In this document: positions 9,675-19,556 of the stretch, piece after piece
Numbering within the stretch: the first letter of the stretch is position 1
How the letters are laid out: every line of letters begins with the position of its first letter
Assembly (NCBI GenBank): GCA_963700515.1
Contig: CAVOXY010000045.1
Span: 60,308 to 124,307, forward strand
Reading direction: 5' to 3'
DNA length: 64,000 bases
Source: JAJRVM01 sp963700515
Lineage (GTDB): Bacteria > Planctomycetota > Planctomycetia > Pirellulales > Pirellulaceae
Notes under the pieces: generated by a model
What the model was told of the DNA's origin: nothing
The model's input: the letters and a program-made list of their open reading frames with translations, nothing else
The model's database searches: none
Translations under genes and position numbers: made by a program

Positions 9675-9679
9675 GCTCG

Positions 9680-12600
9680 TCACTGTCCCAACCAAGGCGA
9701 AGAGAACGAATACGTCCCCGCGACAACCTGAAAAACGACAGCGTCCGACTCCTCGCGCAACAGTGTAATGCCCTCGGACTCTCGGGCAAGATGTCCCGCT
9801 TCGCGCACGTCGTCCGGGTCCCTGGTCGGAACGAATACCGTCGCCGTAGTATTGGGAGGTATGACGATCCGCCACTCCAAGTGTCCCTGCTCGATCTTCC
9901 AGTCGCTTTCAATGTTTCCGTACATGCTGATGTGAGACGCCCGGGTCCACTGCAAGTCCCCGACAGGTCGCGGCCGCAGAATAATGTGCTTAAAGCCAGG
10001 TTGCTGGGGATCGTAGTTGATACCACCGAGCGTCTGGTAACACCAGGCCTCAAAATTTCCCGACAGGATCTTCTGGCTCTCACCGTTCATGCCTCCATCC
10101 TGCGTGTCGGAATCCCAGCGTTCCCAAATCGTCGTGGCTCCCTTGGAGATCATGTACCCCCAGCTTGGTCGGTCGGTGCGAGTGGCAATCTGGTACGCGA
10201 CGTCGGGATGTCCGATGTCGGTCAGCACTTGCATTTGCCACTGCATGCCAATCAATCCGACCGAAGTATGTCCCTGATGCTTGGCGACAATATCCTGGAC
10301 AAGGTTGTCGATGACGGCTCCTCGTTGTTGGTCCGGAACCAGACCGAAGGCGAGTGGTAGCACGTACGAGCACTGGGTCTGGCTCTCATAGGTCGCGGAG
10401 TGCGGATCAAAGAAACGTTTATTGAAGCCGGCCCCTACCCGGGATGCCAATCGGCTGAAGTAGTGTTCGTCATCCGTCTTGCCCAGCAGCCGCGCCGCTC
10501 GTTCGACAATCCGGCAATTGTGGTAGAAATAGGCAGTCCCCATCAGTGGCCGCGAAGTAGCCCCCTGGTTGCGGCTATTGGCACCGATCGATTCGGAATC
10601 GACCCAGTCGCCGTAGCTGCAGTGGTCCATGGTGTCATCCGGTTTGAGGTTCGCTTGTTCGTGATACAAGACAAATCGCTTCATCATGTCGTAGTTGTCG
10701 CGCAACAATCGATCGTCACCATAGAAGTTGTAGTACCAGTCGGGGATGATGGTAGCCACGCTAGGCCAGATGATATCCTTGCTGTTGAAGAGCCAGTAAG
10801 GTGGCAAAATCTCTTGTAGACTACCGTCGTCCGCCTGGTGGGCGCGGTAATTGTGAAGAAAGTGATCGTAGAATCGAGCGACGCCAAATACCCATCCTTC
10901 ACTCTCCGATGTCTTGGCTGGATGTCCCGACCAAGGCATGCGTTCGTCGCGATCCGGCTCCATCGGAACGCTCCGGTTCTGCATGCGAGTCCCCCAGCGA
11001 GCGTTCAAGTAGACGTGGTTGATCAACTCGTTGGAGCAGGAAAACTTCCCCGTGAGCTCGTGATCCGTGTGTGTGACCAGCGCCGTGAGGTTGTCCTGCG
11101 TCAGTCTGCCTGGATACCCTTCGACTTGCACCCACCGCGTCGCATTCCCTCGAAACCGGGGATACCAGGTTTCCGTCCCCTGACCGTTGAGTGTATAGAT
11201 ATCAGTATTTCGAGCGCTGCGGTCGTTCAGGTAGTTCAAGGTTCCGTCCGGTAGCACGTTGAAGCTGGTCCGCATGGTGACGCGAGTCCCGGCGGGGCCG
11301 GCGACTTTCAGCCGCACGACGCCGTAAAAAGCCTGCCCGAAATCGGCCATCCAGACATCCGGACGCGGCTGTGTAATACGGATCGGTTTGAGCTCGTCGG
11401 TGACCCGAATCGGCTCGATCATCTGCGCCTTCAAGCTGACCACCCGGCGCACTCACCACGTGTGCGGCTTGCCACCGTGAGGCGTCGAAGCCAGAGGCGT
11501 CCCAGCCCGGCATCTCGAGCCGCGCGTCATACTCTTCGCCATCAAATTCGTTGCTGGCGCACGTTGGCCCCGCGGCGGTCAGTCGCCACGATTCGTCACT
11601 GACGATTATCTGCTGCGAACCGTCATCGAATTCAACCTGCATGTGTAGCAGCAATTTCGGATAACCGTAGGTCTGCATCGGCATGGGGTCCTGAGAGCGG
11701 GGGGCGAAAAAACGTCCGTTGCTCAAAACGATTCCGATGGCATTGCGCCCCGATTTCAATTGGGACGTCACATCGAACGTGTCGTACAACACTCGTTTGT
11801 CATACCCGGTCAGAGCGGGATTCATCAGCTGATCACCGATCAGGTGCCCGTTGACGTGCAAGTCAAAAAACCCCAGGCCACTGACGTAGACGGTCGCTCG
11901 TCGAATCGTCTTTCCCGATCCTAGATCAAACTCACGCCGCAGATACCGGGCAGCAAGTCGCCGGTGTTCTGAGAACCAGCGATCCTTCCAGGGAAGGCCC
12001 CAGGGAACGATGCCGGCCTGCCCCAGTTCCTGCGCGCCTGTCCACTGTGGCTCGTCGAACCGCGTCGTCGGCCATCCCTCTGGCACCGTCTTGGCGCACT
12101 TCCAACTGCCGTCGGAATAGACGATCAGCGGCGATCCCGACTCGAATTCAATTCGCAACGCTCCGATCCACCCGCCGGGATTGTTGGGAACGTTGGCCGG
12201 CATATTGGTCGCCGCAACGGCCAACTGGTTCCTGCCTGGCATGATCTTCCCGGTGACGTCGGCCCCCACGAGCCCGGGGTGTCCGCGTCCCACACCGATC
12301 TGCGCTCCGTTGACATAGAATACGCACTGATCGTCACCGGCAAAGAAACAGATCGCCCGCACGAACTTCCGATCGACGGGGACTTCAACCGCGCGGCGAA
12401 AATAACGTGTTTCAGTTGGCGCGTCGTAGGCGGCATTCCCTTCCGGGTACCATAGCCATTGGGCCGCTTTGACATCCGTGATCTCGATCCCCGGGTCATC
12501 ACTTTCATCCAGCCCGATCCACTGGGCGCCACGCCAGTCTTCCCCCTGGAGCAATCCCATCGACCAGGATGCCGGTTCGCTCCAACGCGATGGCTGATTC

Positions 12601-12989
12601 TCCTGATCCCAGGCGCGCACCTTCCACCAGCAGAGAGTACGTGACTCGAGCGTCTTGCCCGCATAAGTCACGTGGATCGACTGATCCGACTCCACGCGGC
12701 CAGAATCCCAGAGATCCCCCTGATCCCCGTCCAGTAATGATCGACTGCTTGCGACCAGCACGTGGTAAGCCAGTTGTCTCTGTCCGCGAACGTCCGCTGC
12801 TACCGGCACAAGCTTCCAGGACAATCGCGGACGGCATTGGTCGATGCCAAGTGGATTGACGAGGTACTCACAGCGAAGATCGGCCGGAGTGACGGTGCAG
12901 GTTGCGGCGTGATTTGCACTGGCAGCCTGCGCCGCAACCAGGCACAAGGAGACGCAGATCGACGAAAGTAACGCGGGGAATTGGCACAT
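9680..12989 (-). CDS. Secreted alpha-L-rhamnosidase (GH78), one frameshift
   Basis: An N-terminal signal peptide (residues 1 to about 25) is followed by a fibronectin/jelly-roll region, a rhamnose-binding-like beta domain with AARYLRREF and YVSGLGFFDLHVNG, and the (alpha/alpha)6 catalytic domain. The likely acid is the Glu in PDRDERMPW; GATTIWERWDS and the C-terminal beta domain also fit GH78. The frame breaks at about 11428-11436, where APGGQL continues as KAQMIEPIRV after skipping one base. The corrected length is 1,102 residues. The enzyme removes terminal alpha-L-rhamnose from pectic or other glycans outside the cytoplasm. It starts 2 bp after the stop of the upstream sugar isomerase, so the two are probably co-transcribed. 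Confidence 0.92.
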
Positions 12990-12991
12990 GA

Positions 12992-13834
12992 TTAGCTCAA
13001 CTTTGAACGAAAGAAATCGCGAAAGAGGATCGTCTCCGACACGTTGTCGACTTCGTTGCAGTGCTCCCAGTCTATCCAGATGAACTCGAGCCCGATGTAG
13101 CCTGCGTAACGGGTCGTCTTCATGACATCGAGGATACGTCCGTAGTCGATAATGTTGTCCTTAAGCGAACACTGCAGCCTCCCTTGCCGGGCTCCGCGCA
13201 CGTGGAAATGGCTGGCGTAGGCAATCATCGGTTCAACTTCCGCATCCGGAATCCCGCGGGAGGCAAAGTGAGTGTAATCGAGTGTCAGCGTCAGGCCGGG
13301 CACGGACCGCACCACGTTCAGCGCGTCCTGCGGCGTGGAGGCGATCGAACCGACATGAGCCTCCGTCCCGAAGACGATCCTGGCAGCCTGGGCTTTCTCG
13401 ACGCGCCAGGCCAACTCCTCGCAGCAACGCTGAAACGAGTCCGCTGGCGTTTCATCTGTAAACCAGACGCCCGGCAAGCTGGTCACGTGAGCGCAGTCGC
13501 AGGCTGCGGCATAGTCCAGCGTGCGCTCGAACCAATCGCGGGCTTTTGCCCGGCGTGAGGCCTCGGGATGGTTCGCGGCGTAGACGGTGAAGTCGGGGTC
13601 CATCTGCAAAAACACGTCCGCCACACGCAGTCCACGCTGCCGGACTCGCTGTCCCAGTGACTTGCCCGCTGTCACCGGATCAACGCCGAACTCCACCGAC
13701 GGATGCAGATGCGAGCGCCCTTCAAACAGCCCGATATCGACACCTTCGACTCCGATCATGGCGATCAAGTCGAGTGAATGATTGTGCGACAACAGCGGGA
13801 ATGTAAAATCGGCGCAGGCCAGCGGGTAACTCAT
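12992..13834 (-). CDS. Sugar phosphate isomerase/epimerase family protein (AP2-type TIM barrel)
   Basis: This 280-residue cytoplasmic protein has the xylose-isomerase-like TIM-barrel pattern: N-terminal GVDIGLFEGRSH, a central GTEAHVGSIAS strand, LTLDYTHFAS (likely metal ligands Asp and His), ASHFHVRGAR (His-x-His region), and GYIGLEFIWIDWEHCNEVD near the end (a Glu ligand). Members interconvert sugars or inositols with a divalent metal; the substrate here is unknown. ATG 13834 has an excellent ribosome site (AAGGAGG). It is the first gene of a two-gene unit with the GH78 rhamnosidase, which suggests a role in rhamnose or another released sugar; that is inference. Confidence 0.85.
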   Translation of the reverse strand: MSYPLACADFTFPLLSHNHSLDLIAMIGVEGVDIGLFEGRSHLHPSVEFGVDPVTAGKSLGQRVRQRGLRVADVFLQMDPDFTVYAANHPEASRRAKARDWFERTLDYAAACDCAHVTSLPGVWFTDETPADSFQRCCEELAWRVEKAQAARIVFGTEAHVGSIASTPQDALNVVRSVPGLTLTLDYTHFASRGIPDAEVEPMIAYASHFHVRGARQGRLQCSLKDNIIDYGRILDVMKTTRYAGYIGLEFIWIDWEHCNEVDNVSETILFRDFFRSKLS

Positions 13835-14063
13835 GAGCCATCCTCCTTCACAAACGAATCGACGGTGCGCGGTTCTGGCATCATCACGCTCTCATGTGGG
13901 AGTAGTGGAGTGATGGAGTCCTGGCTAGATGGAATCCCGGACAAAACGTGCCATCTCAAATCGCCCGAGTCACGAATGCTGATCGACCAAGCACACCGTC
14001 CATGATACTACTTAATTCCCTATTACGACATTTCTTCGCAGTTGAATAGCGAATCACCATCAA

Positions 14064-14112
14064 CAAGTAACAAGTAACAAGTAACAAGTAACAAGTAACA
14101 AGTAACAAGTAA
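14064..14112. repeat. Seven perfect CAAGTAA heptamers (gap 13835-14450)
   Basis: Seven consecutive copies of CAAGTAA occupy 49 bp. The rest of this 616-bp gap shows only further short words (ATTCCGTATTC-like, CCCATTCGTCCC-like) and no open frame with protein-like composition. It separates the sugar isomerase from pfkA, both on the minus strand, so a promoter for the isomerase should lie here, but no convincing -35/-10 pair was identified. Confidence 0.9.
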
Positions 14113-14450
14113 CAAAATGAACCATCACCGGATGGGTCGGCCATCCACATTTTTCATTACCCATTCCGTATTCACAATTCCCTACTCATGACCGAGCCCA
14201 CTTGGTCATCCCCTCAACAACGCGCAGCTTAGTATGCGCAGTATAGGATGACAGAATAGCCCTGTACAGAAAGGCCGGCAGGCTGAGGTTGTTGGTCACC
14301 CACGATGGGGCTTACGGGACCGATGGGCGACATGAGCAAATTTCGGACTCGCATCGATCCCATTCGTCCCCTATGTCCCATATATCCCCTGCCAGGAACT
14401 ATCACGAGAGAATCTGACCAAGCCGGCCAATCTGGTGCTCAGCAGACGCT

Positions 14451-15572
14451 TCAGTCACCGAAACACGTCCCGACCAACTTCGCACAGCCAATCCACGGAT
14501 GATCCAAGGGAACCAGGTTCTTTTTGCCGGCCACCTCTTCCAAGAGCACCGGTTCGACACCGTCTCCACGCGCCGCCACCATCACACCGTAGACTCGTTC
14601 GTGGAGCAGCTGAGCACAGGCGGTTCCCAGTCGCGTGGCCAGCAGGCGATCGCCGGCCGACGGCGTTCCTCCACGCTGCAAGTGTCCCAGGATCGTCAGT
14701 CGCGATTCCATGCCGGTGCGCTGCTCCAATTCATTCGTCAATCGCAGAGTGTTATCCACGTGATGCAAATGAAATTGCTCCAGTTCCGCGGAAGCCTTCT
14801 TCTTCTCGGCCTTCGATTCAGCCTCCTCCTTCTGCTTGACCAGATCGGCCACCGTGCTCGCTTGCTCGACACTCATGGCGCCTTCCGCCATGGCCACGAT
14901 GCTGAATCGCTTTCCTCGACGGGCGCGACCCCGAATGGCATCCGCCACGCCATCAATCGAGTAGGGGATCTCGGGGATAAGAATCACGTCCGCTCCGCCA
15001 GCGATCCCCGCGCCCAGCGCCAGCCAACCTGCGCGGTGCCCCATGATCTCGACCACAATAATGCGATGATGACTGGTGGCGGTTGAATGCAAACGATCGA
15101 TGGCCTCCGTGGCAATGCCCAGTGCCGTATCGAATCCAAACGTTGCGTCGGTGCGTGCAACGTCGTTGTCGATCGTTTTGGGCAAGGTAACGACATTCAG
15201 ACCCGCTTGCTTCAGACGCAGAGCATTTTTCTGGGTACCGCCGCCCCCCATACAGACCAGCGCATCCAAATGATGCCGCTTGTACGTGTCGACGACACCG
15301 CCCGTCATATCCTGCATCGTACCACCGATGTACATCTTGTGCGGCTTGTCCCGACTCGTACCCAGAATGGTTCCGCCGTCCGTCAAGATATCGGACAAAA
15401 GACTGTTCTCAATGCGCATCGTCTGGTCCTGGACGAGACCCCGAAAACCGTCGCGAAACCCGATCATCTGCATGTCAAAGCAATCCAACCCCGCCTTCCC
15501 CACTCCGCGAATGGCAGCATTCAAACCCGGGCAGTCACCGCCACTCGTCAAGACGCCAATGTATTGCGACAT
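14451..15572 (-). CDS. pfkA: 6-phosphofructokinase
   Basis: This 373-residue protein phosphorylates fructose 6-phosphate in glycolysis. GVLTSGGDCPGLNA (residues 6-19) is the nucleotide-site start and PKTIDND (131-137) holds the catalytic Asp. The segment equivalent to GGDGS of the E. coli enzyme reads GGGGT (109-113). The Gly at the position that separates ATP- from PPi-dependent enzymes is kept, the Mg-binding Asp before it is Gly, and K132 replaces the E. coli Gly. Residues about 245-265 form a Lys/Glu-rich insertion. ATP is the likely donor, but the altered motif leaves that open. Upstream lies the 67-bp repeat element. Confidence 0.92.
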   Translation of the reverse strand: MSQYIGVLTSGGDCPGLNAAIRGVGKAGLDCFDMQMIGFRDGFRGLVQDQTMRIENSLLSDILTDGGTILGTSRDKPHKMYIGGTMQDMTGGVVDTYKRHHLDALVCMGGGGTQKNALRLKQAGLNVVTLPKTIDNDVARTDATFGFDTALGIATEAIDRLHSTATSHHRIIVVEIMGHRAGWLALGAGIAGGADVILIPEIPYSIDGVADAIRGRARRGKRFSIVAMAEGAMSVEQASTVADLVKQKEEAESKAEKKKASAELEQFHLHHVDNTLRLTNELEQRTGMESRLTILGHLQRGGTPSAGDRLLATRLGTACAQLLHERVYGVMVAARGDGVEPVLLEEVAGKKNLVPLDHPWIGCAKLVGTCFGD

Positions 15573-15711
15573 GTCTCAGAACTCTCTACTTGGTTATTGG
15601 TTATTGGTCAATTTGTACTTTGTATTCTCTATTCTTGTTTCGCTTTGCAGACTCATGAGGAGGAAGCTGAATTATCATCGCGCGCATGAAAGCATCCAGA
15701 CATGGTACCAT

Positions 15712-15935
15712 GTCTGTTCTGCTCGCGGCTCCAGCCCCGGCGGGTTTCTCTCGGCGGACTGCGGACTGGCCGGCTACTGCAGATGAGCCGCGAAGCGTGC
15801 TGGCCGAGGCGGGTGTCCAACGGCAAGACGGCGGCTCGCCGAAGCCGAAACAGGCCGCGGCTTGACTGGGTCTCGAAGGTGTGCCGGCGTGATGGCACGT
15901 TGGGGACTCGACCGACGGTCTGTCAGGGCCTGTCG
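15712..15935 (+). repeat. 224-bp conserved head of the 67-bp repeat element, copy 1
   Basis: This stretch matches 58690-58913 (minus strand) over its full 224 bp with no net length change and about 85% identity by eye. In both places it directly precedes the 67-bp array. Near its outer end it has an inverted version of the core hairpin (GGCGGGTTTCTCTCGGCGG here). An open frame crosses it, but differences between the two copies fall about evenly on all three codon positions, so it does not look coding. Confidence 0.88.
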
Positions 15936-16454
15936 GTAGCGGACCAGTTGTGGCTCCGCCGGGATAAACCCGACGGAAGCCTGAATAGACGCGTTGCCGA
16001 ACGTAGCGGACCAGTTGTGGCTCCGCCGGGATAAACCCGACGGAAGCCTGAACAGACGCGTTGCCGAACGTAGCGGACCAGTTGTGGCTCCGCCGGGATA
16101 AACCCGACGGAAGCCTGAACAGACGCGTTGCCGAACGTAGCGGACCAGTTGTGGCTCCGCCGGGATAAACCCGACGGAAGCCTGAACAGACGCGTTGCCG
16201 GACGTAGCGGGCCAGTTGTGGCTCCGCCGGGATAAACCCGACCGAAGCCTGAATAGACGCGTTGCCGGACGTAGCGGGCCAGTTGTGGCTCCGCCGGGAT
16301 AAACCCGACGGAAGCCTGAACAGGCGCGTTGCCGGACGTAGCGGGCCAGTTGTGGCTCCGCCGGGATAAACCCGACGGAAGCCTGAACAGACGCGTTGCC
16401 GGACGTAGCGGGCCAGTTGTGGCTCCGCCGGGATAAACCCGACGGAAGCCTGAA
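15936..16454 (+). repeat. 67-bp tandem array, 8 copies
   Basis: Copies start at 15936, 16003, 16070, 16137, 16204, 16271, 16338 and 16405, an exact 67-bp period. Each has a 50-bp core beginning GTAGCGGACCAGTTGTGG, with hairpin CCGCCGGG-ATAAA-CCCGACGG (one C-A mismatch), then a 17-bp spacer (c/tagacgcgttgccgaac). The last core ends 7 bp from the stop codon of the DUF1559 gene. The same core with another spacer forms the array at 58397-58689. Confidence 0.97.
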
Positions 16455-16461
16455 GAGAGGA

Positions 16462-18105
16462 CTAAAACCGGTCGATCTGTTTCCCGTCGGCCATCATCAG
16501 GAGGCGCAAGAAGGTATCCGGATCGATATTGGCCGCCAGGAACTGGACACTACCGTCGGCCATCGCCGCGAGAAATCCGCCGGGATGGGCCGTCCCGAGT
16601 CCGACCAGCGGCTTGGTGACATCGTAGGCGCAGTCGTCCGGCTTGGTCCAAATCACCGACGCGTCTTCGTTAACCTCGAGCGCCAGAAGTGTATTGGACA
16701 TTCCGTCGGTGATTTTGGAGAACGGCGTACCCTCTTTCCCTTCGAAGATCGAACCCTTCCCAGACGGAACGAGATAGCTCGCATGGCTGTTGGAGGGATT
16801 GGCGGACGGGTTCCGATACAGACTGGGCATCCGCTCAATCAGCTCACGATTGTGCGGGCTGTCCCACGGTTCATCCAGGCGAAACTCCCGGTAGAGAGCC
16901 TCTTGCTCCACATAAGGCAGAATGTGCACGCGCCAACTCAACAGCGGTTTCCCATCCGCGGCAAAGCTGGCACGCGGCGGAAAAGTCTTGTGCACGTCGG
17001 CATAGTTGTGCATAGCCAGCGCGATCTGCTTCAGATTATTGGAGGAACTCATTCGCCGCGCGGCTTCGCGGGCGGCCTGTACGGCGGGGAGCAGCAGGGC
17101 CACCAGCACTCCGATCATCGCTGTCTGGTTGGCCACGGCTCCCTCCTGCGCCAACACCAGCATGTTACCTTTTCGCTTGGGTTGGAACATCTCGAACATC
17201 CGCTGAGTCATGCGCTGTGCGTAGGCGGCCGAGGCCTGCTCGACGGGATCGTCGGTCTGTCCCATCTCCGATGTGACTTGCGCCAGAATCATCTGTTGGC
17301 CGATTTGCATCAACTGGTTGACCACTGTCTCGAGTTCCTGGGCCGCCTGGTCCGAGGGAGCCAGCAACGCCAGCGATGATCGCGGCTGTCCCGTGATCGT
17401 CAATTCCACCTTGGCCGCGTCAATCAGTTCAGGTAGACGTTTGACGCCGACAAACGGTGGAGGAATCGGCACCTGAGATAGCTGAGCCACCAGCATCGGA
17501 CGAACCGGCTCCAGTACGGCGATGACCGTTAGATCAGCCGACAGGCCGGTCTTGGAAGCCAGTTGGCTTAAAGGTCCCGGCACCGGTGTCTGCTTGTTCT
17601 TCAGCATGCCTTGCAACATGGCCTCGGTGGCCACAATCAAGGTCCGGTCATCGGGCATGTACATTCCCGGCCCCAGCGGATACGCCGACCGCCGATAGAG
17701 ACGCCCATTGAGTTCGGCATTCTCCAGCGGAATATCGCCCGGCACTTTCAACGTCTCCAGTTGATACGGCTTGGTGAAGCGGACCACCATACCGATGCCT
17801 GGCGGTCCCGCCGTGGGCGCTTCGACGACCAACAACATTTGCTCCACGTCCAGCGGTTCAATTCCCAGCTCCTTGTTGGCAGCAGCCGAGATGATCTCGA
17901 TCGGCAGCATCTCCATTTCGGGCGCCGCGAGCACGCGGCCTGGATGGGCCACGGCGGCGACTACCGCGCCCGGCGTAATGTAGCTCAGATCCACCGCCGC
18001 CTCTTGGGCCGCCGGCCGGTTTTCCTGAGCGTAGATGCCACAGGGGTATACCGCCATCGTCAGCACTAACATCCAGCACACCAACCACTCTCCACGACGC
18101 ATCAT
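16462..18105 (-). CDS. DUF1559 domain protein with signal peptide
   Basis: I start this gene at the tandem ATG at 18105 (547 residues) because GAGGTG stands just before it and a good signal peptide follows (RRGEWLVCWMLVLTMAV). The upstream in-frame extension lacks protein character. Residues about 35-300 are an unassigned region with repeated hydrophobic strands. The C-terminal part is DUF1559: LLLPAVQAAREAARRMSSSN, LKQIALAMHNYAD, and the closing H-x9-DG motif in HPGGFLAAMADGSVQFL. DUF1559 proteins are multiplied in planctomycetes and resemble pseudopilin-derived surface proteins; this one lacks the N-terminal prepilin peptide. Its function is unknown. Confidence 0.85.
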   Translation of the reverse strand: MMRRGEWLVCWMLVLTMAVYPCGIYAQENRPAAQEAAVDLSYITPGAVVAAVAHPGRVLAAPEMEMLPIEIISAAANKELGIEPLDVEQMLLVVEAPTAGPPGIGMVVRFTKPYQLETLKVPGDIPLENAELNGRLYRRSAYPLGPGMYMPDDRTLIVATEAMLQGMLKNKQTPVPGPLSQLASKTGLSADLTVIAVLEPVRPMLVAQLSQVPIPPPFVGVKRLPELIDAAKVELTITGQPRSSLALLAPSDQAAQELETVVNQLMQIGQQMILAQVTSEMGQTDDPVEQASAAYAQRMTQRMFEMFQPKRKGNMLVLAQEGAVANQTAMIGVLVALLLPAVQAAREAARRMSSSNNLKQIALAMHNYADVHKTFPPRASFAADGKPLLSWRVHILPYVEQEALYREFRLDEPWDSPHNRELIERMPSLYRNPSANPSNSHASYLVPSGKGSIFEGKEGTPFSKITDGMSNTLLALEVNEDASVIWTKPDDCAYDVTKPLVGLGTAHPGGFLAAMADGSVQFLAANIDPDTFLRLLMMADGKQIDRF

Positions 18106-18408
18106 CGCGCACCTCACTTCCTCGTTAACCCGGTTGGGAAGAGACCCTATCCGATATGCACTCGCCACAACAGTAAAACGGACCACCTGCTGATCGCACG
18201 TTCGTCTGCACAAACCAGCGTAGCAAACTGGCAAGCCATACACAACAAACACATCATCCATTCTCGGGGGGCGTGTTCCATGACCAGGCGGAGAAACCGC
18301 AACCGAGCGCACCGGAGGTGAATCGCGATTATGGCATCAGCCAGCCTGCTTCGCCTGCCCGCGCGAATTGAGTGTCGACTATTTGCGACACAAGGTCGTA
18401 CGCGTTCC

Positions 18409-18437
18409 TTGATCAGCGAGGGGGAGCATCATAGAAT
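18409..18437 (+). promoter_or_regulatory. Promoter-like motif TTGATC-17-TAGAAT
   Basis: TTGATC (18409-18414), 17 bp, TAGAAT (18432-18437), about 78 bp before the methyltransferase gene. The 14-mer CGTTCCTTGATCAG, the G-rich spacer and TAGAATGAC recur at 20831-20868. The rest of the 18106-18514 gap holds nothing recognisable. Confidence 0.5.
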
Positions 18438-18514
18438 GACCTGACCGATTTGATTTGCGGAAGCCATCAGTCGTTTCGCCGTGAGAGGTCAGTTAGCGAG
18501 CAGGATGCGGATGC

Positions 18515-19390
18515 ATGAATGCGGATGAACTTCAATCCAAGATCGACACTGTCAGCTGGTACCACGACTTTGACTTTCCCAACGGCCTGAAGGCGCGCAC
18601 CACGACCTCAGACGCGGATTTCCACAGAAAGCTCTGGCGATTTATTGAAAGCCACCTGGATGCGATCGATTTTCGCGGAAAGAGCGTCTTGGATATCGGC
18701 TGTTGGGATGGGTACTGGAGTTTCTACGCCGAGCGGAGAGGTGCCCGTCACGTACTTGCCACCGACGATGTCAGTCAGAATTGGACTGCCGGCGAAGGAG
18801 TCCGTTTAGCGAAGAAGCTGTTCGATTCACAAATTGTGATCGACCAAAGACGGAGTGTATATCAGCTTGACTCCATCCAAGAGACATTTGATGTGATATT
18901 GTTTCTCGGTGTTTACTATCACCTCTATGATCCACTCTACGCCTTTTCACAGATCCGACATTGTTGCGGCCCGGAAACGGTGGTTGTGTTTGAAGGCGAT
19001 GTGGGAAGCAGTCTCGTGGCTGGCGAAGCTCGATATTGTTTCACGGATGCCGGCAGACCCGCCTTTCTGCCGTCGATTGACGTCCTCGATATGATGATCA
19101 AGGCAAGCTACTTCAACATTTCGCACCGAGCATACTTCGCCGAATATTATGCACCACGGTCGCCATTGCGGCGTTGGTGGAAGAAGTCAGCCATGCGGAG
19201 GATGTGGAAGAACTCCCTGCTGAACCCGGCCAGGGCAAGAGCCAAAGGCGATGTGGGACTGGACCGAACATTGCTGGTTTGCCAGCCGTTCGAGGGCGTT
19301 AACGAAATGCACTATTACAATCCCCCGTTCGGCTTGTCGGTTTTTGATCCTCGCTTTGGCCAGTCGTCGTCGCCAGAAAAGCTGAAGTAG
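18515..19390 (+). CDS. CmoB-like (DUF1698) SAM-dependent methyltransferase
   Basis: This 291-residue protein resembles the C-terminal half of tRNA wobble-uridine (carboxy)methyltransferases of the CmoB type. It opens with WYHDFDFPNGLKA, the typical WYH-x-D-x-P-x-G start, followed by motif I VLDIGCWDGYWSFYAERRGA (about residues 67-86), LATDDV and LFLGVYYHLYDPLYAFSQI. Relatives of this size in other bacteria are often found with polysaccharide or nucleotide-modifying genes and are not always tRNA enzymes. The substrate is therefore open. A promoter-like motif lies about 80 bp upstream. The neighbour downstream is a secreted protein, not an obvious partner. Confidence 0.8.
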   Translation: MNADELQSKIDTVSWYHDFDFPNGLKARTTTSDADFHRKLWRFIESHLDAIDFRGKSVLDIGCWDGYWSFYAERRGARHVLATDDVSQNWTAGEGVRLAKKLFDSQIVIDQRRSVYQLDSIQETFDVILFLGVYYHLYDPLYAFSQIRHCCGPETVVVFEGDVGSSLVAGEARYCFTDAGRPAFLPSIDVLDMMIKASYFNISHRAYFAEYYAPRSPLRRWWKKSAMRRMWKNSLLNPARARAKGDVGLDRTLLVCQPFEGVNEMHYYNPPFGLSVFDPRFGQSSSPEKLK

Positions 19391-19556
19391 CTTGTGGCAA
19401 GCTGGCCCACAATCAACCGCTTCCTCCACACACGCCACGGCGAGCGCAAGCACGCCGGAGCAGAGAAATACAAACACCCAGAGATCGATGAACACTGGGC
19501 GGCGGCAAACGGTGCCGTGCTTCTCAGTTGGCTTCGATTCACCTCGAGGAAAATGA

